This document shows, piece after piece, positions 1-8,942 of a DNA stretch of 64,000 nt. The stretch's first letter is position 1. Each line of letters opens with the position of its first letter. The position numbers and the translations under genes are program-made. This stretch comes from Pararhodobacter oceanensis (GTDB lineage Bacteria; Pseudomonadota; Alphaproteobacteria; Rhodobacterales; Rhodobacteraceae). The stretch spans positions 1-64,000 of the forward strand of contig NZ_QDKM01000004.1 in assembly GCF_003076755.1 (NCBI RefSeq). The letters run 5' to 3'. The notes below the pieces were generated by a model. The model had not been told where the DNA came from. It worked only from the letters and a program-made list of their open reading frames with translations, and searched no databases.

Positions 1-72
1 ATGACGCTGGAAACCGTCGCCGCCATTTGCGACACTACCTCCATGGACCCGGCGACAATCGCCGCCCTGTAA
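1..72 (+). other. short open frame at the window edge, unassigned
   Basis: The window opens with an ATG-initiated 23-codon frame ending in TAA at 70-72. It may be the last part of a gene that begins before the window. The hydrolase remnant that follows lies in the same reading frame, separated by this stop, so both could be fragments of one decayed gene. The short peptide matches no family I recognise. Nothing else is visible between 73 and 129. Confidence 0.2.
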
Positions 73-129
73 CTGCGGCCAAGCCAAGGCCGAAGAACAA
101 AGTTACACCAGTTCCTGGGACACGATCCG

Positions 130-636
130 GTGGCGCAGGCGATTGTCGGGCCGAAGTTACTGGCGGGCGATAGCGCGGGGGCCAATCTGGCGGCCTCGGT
201 CTCGGCCACGCGCGATGATATCATCGGGCAGATGCTGATTTATGGCAGCTTTGGCCGTGATCACACATTGCCCAGCTACGCGCGCCATGCTTTTGCGCCG
301 ATGCTGACATTGGCGGATATGGAGTTTTATGGCGCGATGCGGTTTGACGGCGGCATGCCCGCGCGCGATGTCACCGCGGTGCCGCTGGATGCCGAGGCGT
401 TCGGTGATCTGCCGCCGACGGTTCTGTTCTCGGCCGAGGCCGATCCGCTGGCGTCAGATTCGGTGGAATATGCCGCGCGGCTGGCCGAAGCAGGCGTGCC
501 GGTGGAGCTGACCGAAGAGCCGGGCATGGTGCATGGCTATCTGCGCGCGCGCCATATGTCCAAGGGCGCGCGCGCGTCTTTTGCGCGGATGATCAAGGCC
601 TTAGAGGGACTTGCCGCGCAGGACGGGGATCAGTAG
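130..636 (+). pseudogene. N-terminally truncated alpha/beta hydrolase (hormone-sensitive lipase type)
   Basis: This is the C-terminal half of an alpha/beta-hydrolase-3 (HSL/esterase) protein. The nucleophile elbow GDSAG lies at residues 13-17 (Ser15), the acid in SAEADPLASD is Asp105 and the catalytic His is His135 in MVHGYL, so the triad is complete. Family members run to about 300 residues and carry an HGGG oxyanion motif about 70 residues before the elbow. Here only 168 codons follow the GTG at 130, and the same frame is closed by TAA at 70-72, so the oxyanion-hole region is missing. I infer a 5'-truncated, probably inactive remnant. Its stop overlaps the convergent lipoprotein gene by 7 nt. 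Confidence 0.7.
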
Positions 637-1196
637 CGGACCACCGCTTCAAACACGTCCGGCACCGAGAAATCCTCGCTCAGCACGTCTACCAGCGGGA
701 AGGTGAAATAGGCGCTGCGGCCATCATCCGACAGGGTGCCATTGGTCGAGATGATCTCGGCACCGGCGACGCGCATGGTAAAGGAATGCCCCTCGAGCAT
801 CGGGCGCATCATCGCCGCGGCCTGCGGATCCTCGCGCATTTCGCCGGTCTCGGCGGTCATTTCGCCCAGCGGGAATTCAATCCGCACGGTGCCATCGCCA
901 AGGTCGGTCGCGGTCGGCACCGGCTCACCGGGCTCGCCCTCGAAGACTTCGGCAAAGCTGCCCTCGACCAGCATATTGCAGCGCGCGACCGTGTCGGTCA
1001 TTTCCAGCGTGCCACCTTCTTCGGCGTCACAGAAGGACTCGGCGCCGCCCATCATATTGAGGATTTCGGTCTCGACTTCCATAAAGCCGGTCAATGTGGC
1101 GCTATCGGCGCCGGTGATCGTGGTGGTCATATCGACATCGACACAACCGGCCAGCGTGACCGCGGTGGCGGCTGCTGCGAGACTGATCAAACGCAT
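630..1196 (-). CDS. predicted outer-membrane or periplasmic lipoprotein, unknown function
   Basis: The 188-residue product begins with a lipoprotein signal: hydrophobic residues 3-14 followed by the lipobox LAGC with Cys18. I chose ATG 1196 because it gives a clean signal peptide and is preceded by AAAGGAG. A longer frame upstream would bury the lipobox. The mature part is rich in Thr, Gly, Glu and Met, lacks membrane segments and contains several Cys. I do not recognise a catalytic motif. It lies downstream of, and in the same direction as, the capsule-export genes, with about 150 bp between, so a link to the envelope is possible but unproven. Confidence 0.75.
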   Translation of the reverse strand: MRLISLAAAATAVTLAGCVDVDMTTTITGADSATLTGFMEVETEILNMMGGAESFCDAEEGGTLEMTDTVARCNMLVEGSFAEVFEGEPGEPVPTATDLGDGTVRIEFPLGEMTAETGEMREDPQAAAMMRPMLEGHSFTMRVAGAEIISTNGTLSDDGRSAYFTFPLVDVLSEDFSVPDVFEAVVRY

Positions 1197-1350
1197 GTGA
1201 AAACTCCTTTGGGTTGAATGTATTGCCCACAGAGTAGCCAAGCCGTTTACGCGGGACCAGACCCATTTTGCCCAGATCAACAGGACGTGCGGTTGCCCGC
1301 CAATCGCTGGCATATGCGGCGGCGATCACGCGGCGATCACGTGGCGGCGC

Positions 1351-3363
1351 TCAGCCGGTTATCTGTTCGCGCAGGATCGCCGAGGTCATCGAGATCATCA
1401 GATAGAGCCCCGAAAAGATCAAAAACGCCAGCGCGGTGTTCTCGAAAGCGCGGGGATAGGTGGGTTCATCGGGGGCGATCGGGCTGACCCCCATCGACAG
1501 ATAGCGCACCTGCCGATTGGCCTCCATCCGCGCGGATTCCATGGTTTGCATCGCCTGCGCCATCAGCATCTGCCGCGTTGCAACATCGCTTTCGGCCATC
1601 ACCAATTCGCGCTGCACCCGTGCCAGCGAGGTGCCATCGTCGCCGCCTTGGGTGAGCGCGGCGCGCAGTTCCGCGACCTGACCCTCAAGCGTGGAAATCC
1701 GCCTCCGCGACTGCGCCAGACGCGCCTGATTGGGCCGCGCATTGGCCAGCAGGTCATCGAGCGTCAGCCGTTCCTGATTGAGCAGCGTTTCCAGCGAGGT
1801 GATCTGCTGGGTGAGCAGGGTCACTTCGACCTCGCTTGAGAGCACCTGATAGCGTTCTTGCAGTTCCAGCACCCGCAGTTGCGCGTCGCGCATATTGGTC
1901 TCGGCTATTTCGACGCTTTCCACCGCGTCGCGCATCTGGTTCTCGCGCAATCGCTGGGTCAGTTGATCGACCTGTTCCTCGGCGTATTGCACCAGCGCGC
2001 GGGCGAAAACCTCGCTGGTTTCGGGATCGGCGGCGATCACCTCCATGCGGATGACGCCCTCGGTCGGATCATAGCTGACTTGCACCACGTCCTGATAGAG
2101 CCGGAAGGCGGCCTCATCGGTGGCATCGGGAGCGAGGCGGCGCAGGGGGTCGAGATCGGGCTGCTGGAAATAGGCTTTGAACCCGTGTTCCTCATCGAGC
2201 CGCCGCATCGCCGAGCGAGATTGCAGATAGCTTTGCACCGTCACACTGTCATGCATGCCGCCCAGAGCGCCGCCGCCCATCATCCCGGCCAAACCACCCG
2301 CCGAGGCGGTGGATTGCACCTCGGCCTGTTGGATGACGAATTCGGAATTGGTGGCATAGAGCGGAGTCGCGATGACGTAGAAATACCATGCGGTGAGCAG
2401 CGTTGGCAGGCCGACAAAGACCATCAGGCGGGTGGCCAGCAGCAGCATCCGGCGGCGGCGGCGGCGGGCGATATCTTGTTGAATGCGCGAGATTTCCCCG
2501 CGCCGCGTGGCCTCGGCATCGCTGCCCGTGGGGGGCAGATGGGCGGGCGGTTTCGGCTGCCTATAGGCTTTGGGCAGGGCCGGTTGTTCGGTGGTGGTCA
2601 GGGCGCGGCTGGAGCTGGCCTGACTTTGGTCGCGCACGATATCCAGAAGGGCCGAAGGCTCGAAGGGGTCGATCCCGCGCAACCGCAAGAGCCGCACGGC
2701 CTCTAGCCCCGAGGTCGCTTTGATCCCGTGGCGTTGCGCCACCCGCATCGCCATTCGCATCTGGCGTCCGGTCAGTTCCTCGGCGCGGATCGCCTCGATT
2801 TCAGCCTCGACACGGGCAGAGCCGGAGACATCGGCGCTGTGATCGGTTGGGGTGCGATCGGCGGTGGTGCGTTCGGGCGTGGTGACACTGCTAGAACTGC
2901 GGGCACTGGCTTCGGGCGTCGCGGGCGCTTCGGGCCGCGCGGGTTTGGCGGCGGGCGCGCGCGGGGTGTCCCTGCGGCGCGAATGCGCTGGCGGGGCAGG
3001 GCGGTTCGGGGTTTGCTCGGGCGCGGTGTCGGCGGCACCCTCGTCAAACAATGCGTCTTGGGGCGCGGTCTCACCTGCGGCAGCGGGCGTCACCGGACGC
3101 GCGGCGGCGGCGCGACGGGCCTGCCGCTCGGCCTCGGTCGAGGCGGGCGCGGCACCTTCTGCGGAACCAGAGCCACCGGAGGATGCGCCAGCGGCGGCGG
3201 CACCGGCAGGCGCTTGCGGTCTGGCCTGTGCGCGGGTCTGTGCACGGGCCGGTGTCTGGTCGGCGTCCTGCGTGCGCTGCGGCGCGACATTGGTGCGCAA
3301 TGCATCGCTGCCTTCGTCGCCAAGGCGCAGGCGGAACCGTCTAGCTTTGGGTCTCGTAGTCAT
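1351..3363 (-). CDS. kpsE: capsule polysaccharide export inner-membrane protein (KpsE/CtrB/BexC-like PCP)
   Basis: A 670-residue polysaccharide co-polymerase that would couple an ABC exporter to the outer-membrane channel for capsule export. Residues 1-180 are low-complexity (Ala, Pro, Arg, Thr), 185-245 form a helical segment, and 300-306 are a run of arginines just before the first membrane helix (about 306-330). A periplasmic region with predicted coiled coil follows, and a second helix lies near the C-terminus, the standard PCP layout. ATG 3363 is preferred, with GGAAGAAG upstream; it overlaps the end of the ATPase gene by 23 nt, which implies translational coupling. A TTG start at 3393 is possible. 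The roughly 300-residue cytoplasmic extension is longer than in classical KpsE (about 380 residues in total). Confidence 0.78.
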   Translation of the reverse strand: MTTRPKARRFRLRLGDEGSDALRTNVAPQRTQDADQTPARAQTRAQARPQAPAGAAAAGASSGGSGSAEGAAPASTEAERQARRAAAARPVTPAAAGETAPQDALFDEGAADTAPEQTPNRPAPPAHSRRRDTPRAPAAKPARPEAPATPEASARSSSSVTTPERTTADRTPTDHSADVSGSARVEAEIEAIRAEELTGRQMRMAMRVAQRHGIKATSGLEAVRLLRLRGIDPFEPSALLDIVRDQSQASSSRALTTTEQPALPKAYRQPKPPAHLPPTGSDAEATRRGEISRIQQDIARRRRRRMLLLATRLMVFVGLPTLLTAWYFYVIATPLYATNSEFVIQQAEVQSTASAGGLAGMMGGGALGGMHDSVTVQSYLQSRSAMRRLDEEHGFKAYFQQPDLDPLRRLAPDATDEAAFRLYQDVVQVSYDPTEGVIRMEVIAADPETSEVFARALVQYAEEQVDQLTQRLRENQMRDAVESVEIAETNMRDAQLRVLELQERYQVLSSEVEVTLLTQQITSLETLLNQERLTLDDLLANARPNQARLAQSRRRISTLEGQVAELRAALTQGGDDGTSLARVQRELVMAESDVATRQMLMAQAMQTMESARMEANRQVRYLSMGVSPIAPDEPTYPRAFENTALAFLIFSGLYLMISMTSAILREQITG

Positions 3364-4000
3364 AGATTGCTTTTGCTTCTTCCAACGTGTCAAAGAAATT
3401 GAGCTGCCCGCCGCTGAGCACCGCTGCCGAATTGCAGTAGCGTTCCAATGTTTCGGCCTGATGCGACACGATCAACACCGTGGCGTCATCGAGCCGTTCT
3501 TTCAAGATCGCACCGGCGCGGCGGTTGAATTTTACGTCCGTCGTGGCGGGCATGCCCTCATCGACCAGATAGAGGTCGAATTCGATCCCCAGCATCAGCG
3601 CGAAGGCAAACCGTGAGCGCATGCCCTGCGAATAGGTGCCCACCGGCATGTCGAAATAATCGCCGATATCGCAAAGCCAGCGGCAGAAAGCCTCAACCTC
3701 GTCAGGGTCCAACTGATAAAGCCGCGCGATATAGCGGGCGTTCTCGGTGGCGGTGTGGCGGTGGTTGATGCCGCCCATAAAGCCCAGCGGAAAGGACACA
3801 CGGCAACTGCGTGTAATCACCCCGTCGTCGGGTTTTTCCAGCCCCGCCATCATATTGATGATCGTGGTTTTGCCCGAGCCATTGGGCGCCAGAATGCCCA
3901 TCGAATTGCCCAGCTCAATGCGGAATGACGCTTCATGCAGGATGACCTTGTTGGTCTTCCCGGTCCAGAAAGATTTGCTGACGTTGTAGAACTCCAGCAT
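3341..4000 (-). CDS. kpsT: capsule polysaccharide ABC exporter, ATP-binding protein (KpsT-like)
   Basis: A 219-residue ABC ATPase of the polysaccharide-export class. Walker A is GILAPNGSGKTT at about 35-46, the signature region YSQGMRSR at 123-130, Walker B DLYLVDE at 142-148, and the switch histidine lies in IVSHQAE near 180. The length and the YSQGMRSR variant of the signature are typical of KpsT, BexA and CtrD. It precedes and overlaps the co-polymerase gene, so the two are one transcription unit starting in the 4001-4302 gap. The partner permease KpsM is not adjacent on either side. Confidence 0.85.
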   Translation of the reverse strand: MLEFYNVSKSFWTGKTNKVILHEASFRIELGNSMGILAPNGSGKTTIINMMAGLEKPDDGVITRSCRVSFPLGFMGGINHRHTATENARYIARLYQLDPDEVEAFCRWLCDIGDYFDMPVGTYSQGMRSRFAFALMLGIEFDLYLVDEGMPATTDVKFNRRAGAILKERLDDATVLIVSHQAETLERYCNSAAVLSGGQLNFFDTLEEAKAIYDYETQS

Positions 4001-4302
4001 CGACGCGCCTCATATACCCTCCCGTTGCGTGGCATTATGGCACGGCGGGTTTAACGGGTCTTTTCTTGCGGCCGGAATAATCCTGACAATTGTCGCAGTC
4101 AGCAGTGCATACGGCCGGATCAGGGGTGCAGTATGCCCGACTTGCGGCCAATGGTGTAGTGAAAACTGCGTGTTCTCATGGGGCTGCGCTGCGTTATCGG
4201 CGGCTGGCAGGGCGCGCGGGGTTTACTTTGGCGGGCAAAACGCAGAAATCCTATGGGGCCTTATTGCGAGGCCGCAGAATTTGCCCTGAACTGGCTGTGG
4301 AT
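4001..4302. other. divergent intergenic region, no gene seen
   Basis: These 302 bp separate the kpsT start (minus) from the SseB-like gene start (plus) and should hold both promoters. Open frames here lack a ribosome-binding site and family resemblance. A perfect 10-bp palindrome GACAATTGTC lies at 4085-4094. No confident -35/-10 pair was identified. Confidence 0.5.
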
Positions 4303-5124
4303 ATGACCGAGACTTTGACCCCTGCTCTGGACGCCGCAATGCGCGCCATGTCCGCCAATCCCGAGGACACGCCGACGCGCCTGCGGTTCCATTCCGAACT
4401 CAGCCGCGCCGAGCTGTTTGTGCTGCTCGAAGAGGAGGTCGAGGGCGAGAATATGCGCCCGCAGGTGTTTGACCTGAGCGACGGGCGGGCGGTGCTGGCC
4501 TTTGGCTCGGAGATGCGGCTGGCCAATTTCGCCGGTGAGGCGGCGGCCTATGCGGCGCTGCCCGGGCGGGTGCTGGTGTCAATGCTGGCGCAATCGCCCG
4601 AAGGGTTGGCGCTGTTGATCGCGCCGGATACCGAGCATGCTGCGCTACTGGCCCCGCAAGCGCTGGCATGGCTGGATGAAACGCTGGCGGTCGCGGCGCC
4701 GGAACACGCCGAAGCGGTGCCGCAGCGGATTGCGAAACCCGAGTTGCCCGCCGCGGTGATGGCGCTGTTGCAGCCCGCGCTCGAGGCGCATCTGCCGGGA
4801 TTGCCCGGATTACAGGATGCGATACTGGCGCGCGCCGATTGGCAGGACGGCACCCGCGGGCATATTCTGGCGCTTTCGGGCTTGCCGGATACCGCCCATG
4901 CGCCGGTCGCCCGCGCGGTGGTCGAGGCGCTGTCTCTTTCGGGACTGGAGGCGGGCTCACTGGATGTGTTGTTTCCCGATGAGGCGGCCTTGGAGGCGAT
5001 CCGCGCCGTCGGTCTGGCGCTTGCGCCCGCGCCCTATGCGCCGCGCGACGAGCAGATCATCAGCGCCGAAACCGCAGGCGCAAATCCCGGTCTTGACCCC
5101 GACCGCCCGCCAAAGCTCAGATAG
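4303..5124 (+). CDS. SseB-like domain protein
   Basis: A 273-residue soluble acidic protein. The N-terminal half (about 20-130) resembles the SseB N-terminal domain: it begins TPLDAAM-like, followed by RAELFVLLEEE and a strand-rich stretch ending in LLIAPDT. SseB-type domains are found in enhanced-serine-sensitivity and secretion-associated proteins, but the biochemical role is not established. ATG 4303 is chosen because homologous-looking sequence starts there; the in-frame upstream extension to 4090 is arginine-rich and looks untranslated. No signal peptide or membrane segment is seen. The gene is followed after 69 bp by the cysteine hydrolase gene in the same direction. Confidence 0.65.
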   Translation: MTETLTPALDAAMRAMSANPEDTPTRLRFHSELSRAELFVLLEEEVEGENMRPQVFDLSDGRAVLAFGSEMRLANFAGEAAAYAALPGRVLVSMLAQSPEGLALLIAPDTEHAALLAPQALAWLDETLAVAAPEHAEAVPQRIAKPELPAAVMALLQPALEAHLPGLPGLQDAILARADWQDGTRGHILALSGLPDTAHAPVARAVVEALSLSGLEAGSLDVLFPDEAALEAIRAVGLALAPAPYAPRDEQIISAETAGANPGLDPDRPPKLR

Positions 5125-5193
5125 GCAGATGTAAGGCCCGCAGCGGCGCAGGCGTATGGCATATGCGCAGGTGGCAGCGGGTTGGAGGAGAGT

Positions 5194-6030
5194 ATGTTTG
5201 ACCGCATTGGCGAATTTCTCGGCCAATACCTTGAATTCGACCGGCCCGAGCGTCAGGCCTATGTCTCGCAGGATTTCGACGCGCTCTGCGAGATGCTGCG
5301 GGTCGGGGATGTGTTGCTGGTCGAGGGGCGGGCGAAAATCTCGTCGGGGATCAAATATCTGACCCAAAGCACATGGTCGCATGCGGCGCTTTGCGTCTCG
5401 GATCAAACCTCGGGCGCGCCCTGCGAGTTGATCGAGGTGACGCTGGAAGAGGGTTGCCATAAGATCCCGCTGACCAAATACAAAGGCTTCAATACCCGCG
5501 TATGCCGTGCGGTCAGCCTTGATGACGACGAGCGCAAGGCGGTGGCGCGCTATGCCGAAGAGCGTATCGGGCTGCGGTATGACAAGCGCAATATCTTTGA
5601 TCTGGCGCGCTATCTGCTGCCGTTTCCGCCGATCCCGATCCGCTGGCGGCGGCGGATGATGAGCTTTGGCGCCGGTGATCCGACGCGGGCGATTTGCTCG
5701 TCGCTGATCGCGCAGGCTTTCCAGTCGGTCAACTACCCGATCCTGCCCACCATCGAGATGAGCAGCGCCGCAGGTGCCAGCAAATGGCACCATCGCGAGG
5801 TCTGGCATATCCGGCATTACTCGATGTTCATGCCGCGCGATTTCGATCTCTCGCCCTATTTCGCGGTGGTGAAGCCGACGATCAAAAAAGGGTTCGACCA
5901 CCGCAAGATCACTTGGGCAGAGCCTGAAGAGCTGGCCAATACCGAAGCCGAGGCCGGGGCGTCCAGTATCCCGCTCGGTGAGGGTGACACCGAGAGTGGC
6001 GGCAACGGCCAGAGCCAGCAGGTCGGTTGA
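5194..6030 (+). CDS. YiiX/YebB-like NlpC/P60-superfamily cysteine hydrolase
   Basis: A 278-residue protein with the circularly permuted papain-like fold markers of the YiiX group: His63 in TWSHAAL, an acidic pair at 78-81 in CELIE, and Cys168 in AICSSLIAQAF. Members are predicted amidases or peptidases, possibly acting on lipids or peptidoglycan; the substrate here is unknown. No signal peptide is seen, so it would be cytoplasmic or associate peripherally with the membrane; residues 140-156 (LLPFPPIPIRWRRR) form a Pro- and Arg-rich segment. ATG 5194 follows a strong GGAGGAG (5184-5190). The last 40 residues are Glu- and Gly-rich and look disordered. Confidence 0.72.
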   Translation: MFDRIGEFLGQYLEFDRPERQAYVSQDFDALCEMLRVGDVLLVEGRAKISSGIKYLTQSTWSHAALCVSDQTSGAPCELIEVTLEEGCHKIPLTKYKGFNTRVCRAVSLDDDERKAVARYAEERIGLRYDKRNIFDLARYLLPFPPIPIRWRRRMMSFGAGDPTRAICSSLIAQAFQSVNYPILPTIEMSSAAGASKWHHREVWHIRHYSMFMPRDFDLSPYFAVVKPTIKKGFDHRKITWAEPEELANTEAEAGASSIPLGEGDTESGGNGQSQQVG

Positions 6031-6081
6031 CCCGTAGCGACAGGGTGCGGTTTTGCGGGTGAAAACAGCGTAGAAAAGTGG

Positions 6082-6095
6082 GGTATTATAATACC
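6082..6095. promoter_or_regulatory. perfect 14-bp AT-rich palindrome GGTATTATAATACC
   Basis: A self-complementary 14-mer in the gap upstream of rplM, about 50 bp before the proposed -35 element. It also contains TATAAT-like sequence, so it could be a -10 element or a protein-binding site. No regulator is assigned. Confidence 0.35.
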
Positions 6096-6143
6096 TAACT
6101 TATAAGGCGCTGATAACACTCATTTATTGCTGGGTGTTTGGTC

Positions 6144-6171
6144 TTGACCCTGCACGCTAATCCGCTAAAAC
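6144..6171 (+). promoter_or_regulatory. probable sigma-70 promoter of rplM-rpsI
   Basis: TTGACC at 6144-6149 and TAAAAC at 6166-6171 are separated by 16 bp and lie about 65 bp before the rplM start. A GC-rich hairpin (GCGCG, loop GGCTTCGG, CGCGC) follows at about 6183-6200 in the leader. Confidence 0.5.
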
Positions 6172-6234
6172 ACGCTCATTCGGCGCGGGCTTCGGCGCGC
6201 TACCCGTACCTCGTATCAATTTTCAGGGCATACC

Positions 6235-6702
6235 ATGAAAACCTACACCGCAAAACCGGCGGAGATCGAGAAGAAATGGATCCTGATCGACGCTGAAGGC
6301 GTTGTTCTGGGCCGTCTCGCCACGATCGTCGCCAGCCTGCTGCGCGGCAAGCACAAGCCGACCTTCACGCCGCATCTCGACATGGGTGACAATGTTATCA
6401 TCATCAACGCCGACAAGGTGCAGATGACCGGTAACAAGCGCACCGACAAGCGTTACTACTGGCACACCGGCCACCCGGGCGGGATTAAGTTCCGCACCGC
6501 CGAGCAGCTGCTCGAAGGCGCCCACCCCGAGCGCGTGGTGACCAAAGCCGTCGAGCGGATGATCACCCGCAACCGTCTGGGCCGCCAGCAGATGACCAAT
6601 CTGCGCGTCTATGCCGGTGCCGATCACCCGCATGAAGCTCAGCAGCCCGATGTCCTCGACGTCAAGGCGCTGAACAACAAGAACACCCGGAGCGCAAAAT
6701 AA
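6235..6702 (+). CDS. rplM: 50S ribosomal protein L13
   Basis: A 155-residue L13 of the large ribosomal subunit. The hallmarks are the N-terminal W-IDAEG-LGRLAT segment at 16-31, RGKHKPTF at 37-44, [11 protein letters not shown] at 49-59, and [11 protein letters not shown] near 74-85. The C-terminus is about a dozen residues longer than in E. coli, as is usual in alphaproteobacteria. Its TAA shares one base with the ATG of rpsI, the conserved L13-S9 pair. The start ATG is the only in-frame one near the conserved N-terminus. Confidence 0.98.
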   Translation: MKTYTAKPAEIEKKWILIDAEGVVLGRLATIVASLLRGKHKPTFTPHLDMGDNVIIINADKVQMTGNKRTDKRYYWHTGHPGGIKFRTAEQLLEGAHPERVVTKAVERMITRNRLGRQQMTNLRVYAGADHPHEAQQPDVLDVKALNNKNTRSAK

Positions 6703-7217
6703 TGGCTGACGAGATCAAATCCCTCGACGCGCTGAAAGATGCCGTCGCCGGTGCTGCAACCGCCACTGCCGCTGCTGACGCTTCGGTCGCCGCGGATGCC
6801 GGTCCTGCCCGTGAACCCCAGCGCGACGAACTCGGTCGCTCCTATGCCACCGGCAAGCGTAAAGACGCGATTGCCCGTGTCTGGATCAAGCCCGGCTCGG
6901 GCAAGGTCACGGTGAACGGCAAAGAGATCAACGTGTATTTCGCCCGTCCGGTGCTGCAGATGATCCTGCGCCAGCCGTTCCAGATTGCCGGTGTCGAGAA
7001 CCAGTTCGACGTGATGGCCACGGTTGTTGGTGGTGGTCTCTCGGGTCAGGCCGGTGCGGTCAAGCACGGTATCTCGAAAGCGCTGCAACTCTATGATCCC
7101 AGCCTGCGCGGTGCGCTCAAGGCTGCGGGCTTCCTGACCCGCGACTCGCGTGTCGTTGAGCGTAAGAAATACGGCCGCCGCAAAGCCCGCCGTAGCTTCC
7201 AGTTCTCGAAGCGCTAA
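6702..7217 (+). CDS. rpsI: 30S ribosomal protein S9
   Basis: A 171-residue S9 of the small ribosomal subunit. The core begins near residue 47 with [15 protein letters not shown] and ends with the basic tail RRSFQFSKR, whose terminal Lys-Arg reaches the P-site tRNA in known ribosomes. About 40 residues of Ala- and Asp-rich extension precede the core, a common alphaproteobacterial feature. It is translationally coupled to rplM by a 1-nt overlap, and a strong terminator follows 39 bp downstream. Confidence 0.98.
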   Translation: MADEIKSLDALKDAVAGAATATAAADASVAADAGPAREPQRDELGRSYATGKRKDAIARVWIKPGSGKVTVNGKEINVYFARPVLQMILRQPFQIAGVENQFDVMATVVGGGLSGQAGAVKHGISKALQLYDPSLRGALKAAGFLTRDSRVVERKKYGRRKARRSFQFSKR

Positions 7218-7255
7218 GGCCTGTCGTCACGGCGACGCCTTATCTCACAAGTTTC

Positions 7256-7285
7256 AAAAGCGCGGCCTTCGGGTCGCGCTTTTTT
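7256..7285 (+). terminator. rho-independent terminator after rpsI
   Basis: A 12-bp stem (AAAAGCGCGGCC paired with GGTCGCGCTTTT, one G-T wobble) is closed by a TTCG tetraloop and followed by a T run. Confidence 0.9.
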
Positions 7286-7470
7286 GTTCTGCGCTTGGCC
7301 GTGCCGGTTTCTGCCGGTTTTTCAATGCCGAACCCGTCCGTGTGCGGGCCAATAACATGCGTCCGGGATGCCAGATTTTCGCAGCATTTGGATGCGCCCC
7401 CTTGCCCCGAACCCACCAAGCCCCTAAACGGAGCGCAATCAATGCAGCGCCAGATTTTGGGGAGCAGGAT

Positions 7471-8931
7471 ATGCAGCCTTGGCTCAGCGATCCGTTTGAT
7501 GATGACAAGCTGAAAGAGGAGTGCGGCGTCTTTGGCACCATCGGTGTGACCGATGCGGCGAATTTTGTCGCGCTCGGGCTGCACGCCCTGCAGCACCGCG
7601 GACAAGAGGCAGGCGGGATCATCACCTATGCGCCCGAGAGCGGTTTCAACTCGGCGCATCGTTTCGGCCTTGTGCGTGACAGTTTCACCTCGACGAAAGT
7701 GATGGAGACTCTGCCCGGCACCATCGGCATCGGCCATGTGCGCTATTCCACCGCCGGCACCAAAGGCTCGACCTCAATCCGCGATGTGCAGCCGTTCTTT
7801 GGCGAGTTTGCCATGGGCGGCGCGGCGATTGCGCATAACGGCAATATCACCAATGCCGGCACCGTGCGCCGTGAACTCATCGAGCGTGGGTCGATTTTCC
7901 AGTCCTCCAGCGACAGCGAATGCATCATTCATCTGATGGCGCGCTCCTATCAGACGACGATTGCCGAACGGCTGAAAGATGCGCTGCGCCGCGTCGAAGG
8001 GGCGTTCTCGATTGTCGCGATGACCCGCACCAAGCTGATCGGCGTGCGCGATCCTCTGGGCGTGCGGCCCTTGGTGCTGGGGCGGCTGGGCGAGGGCTGG
8101 GTGCTGGCCTCCGAGACCTGCGCGCTCGATATCATCGGTGCCGAATTCGTGCGCGAGATCGAACCCGGCGAGATGGTGGTGATCGGCGCGGAGGGGGTCA
8201 CTTCGACGCATCCCTTCCAGTCCCGAGGTTCGCGCTTCTGTATCTTCGAGCAGGTCTATTTCAGCCGCCCCGATTCCAGCCTCGGTGGCCGCTCGGTCTA
8301 TGAAACCCGCCGCCAGATCGGCGTGGAACTGGCCCGCGAGGCGCCGGTTGAGGCCGATCTTGTCTGCCCCGTGCCCGACAGCGGCACACCGGCGGCAATC
8401 GGCTATAGTCAGGAATCCGGCATTCCCTATGCGATGGGGATCGTGCGCAACCAATATATGGGCCGCACCTTCATCGAGCCCTCCGAGCAGATCCGCAACA
8501 TGGGTGTGCGCCTGAAACTCAACGTCAACCGCGCGCTGGTTGCTGGTAAACGCGTGGTGCTGGTCGATGACAGCGTGGTACGCGGCACCACCAGTCTGAA
8601 GATCAAGCAGATGATCCTTGAGGCCGGCGCCTCCGAGGTGCATTTCCGCATCGCCTCGCCGCCGACCATGTGGCCCTGTTTCTACGGGGTCGATACGCCG
8701 GAACGTTCAAAACTGCTGGCCGCGCGGATGACCGAGGAGGAGATGCGCGACTATATCGGCGTCGAGAGCCTGAAATTCGTCTCGCTGGACGGGCTTTACC
8801 GCGCCGCGGGCGAGGCCGAGGGGCGGTCGAATAGCTGCCCGCAGTTTTGTGATGCCTGTTTTTCGGGCGAATACCCGATTGTGCCCAGCGATATGGTCAA
8901 ACGCGGCTTCACCCTCAAGGCGGCCGAATAG
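7471..8931 (+). CDS. purF: amidophosphoribosyltransferase
   Basis: PurF catalyses the first committed step of purine synthesis: PRPP plus glutamine to phosphoribosylamine. The 486-residue product starts at ATG 7471 (GGGGAGCAGG upstream). A short propeptide precedes the nucleophile Cys18 of ECGVFG. The PRPP-binding loop is VVLVDDSVVRGTTS. The cysteines in FCIFEQVYF, WPCFYG and CDACFSG match the four 4Fe-4S ligands of the Bacillus-type enzyme, so this is the iron-sulfur form. The frame is open further upstream, but that part overlaps the rpsI terminator. The gene stands alone, between the rpsI terminator and the lldD group on the other strand. Confidence 0.97.
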   Translation: MQPWLSDPFDDDKLKEECGVFGTIGVTDAANFVALGLHALQHRGQEAGGIITYAPESGFNSAHRFGLVRDSFTSTKVMETLPGTIGIGHVRYSTAGTKGSTSIRDVQPFFGEFAMGGAAIAHNGNITNAGTVRRELIERGSIFQSSSDSECIIHLMARSYQTTIAERLKDALRRVEGAFSIVAMTRTKLIGVRDPLGVRPLVLGRLGEGWVLASETCALDIIGAEFVREIEPGEMVVIGAEGVTSTHPFQSRGSRFCIFEQVYFSRPDSSLGGRSVYETRRQIGVELAREAPVEADLVCPVPDSGTPAAIGYSQESGIPYAMGIVRNQYMGRTFIEPSEQIRNMGVRLKLNVNRALVAGKRVVLVDDSVVRGTTSLKIKQMILEAGASEVHFRIASPPTMWPCFYGVDTPERSKLLAARMTEEEMRDYIGVESLKFVSLDGLYRAAGEAEGRSNSCPQFCDACFSGEYPIVPSDMVKRGFTLKAAE

Positions 8932-8942
8932 CCCCGCGCCCT

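Noticed and set aside
4029-4289. 86-codon plus-strand frame in the kpsT upstream gap
   Set aside because: No ribosome-binding site, Cys- and Trp-rich composition, no recognised motif.
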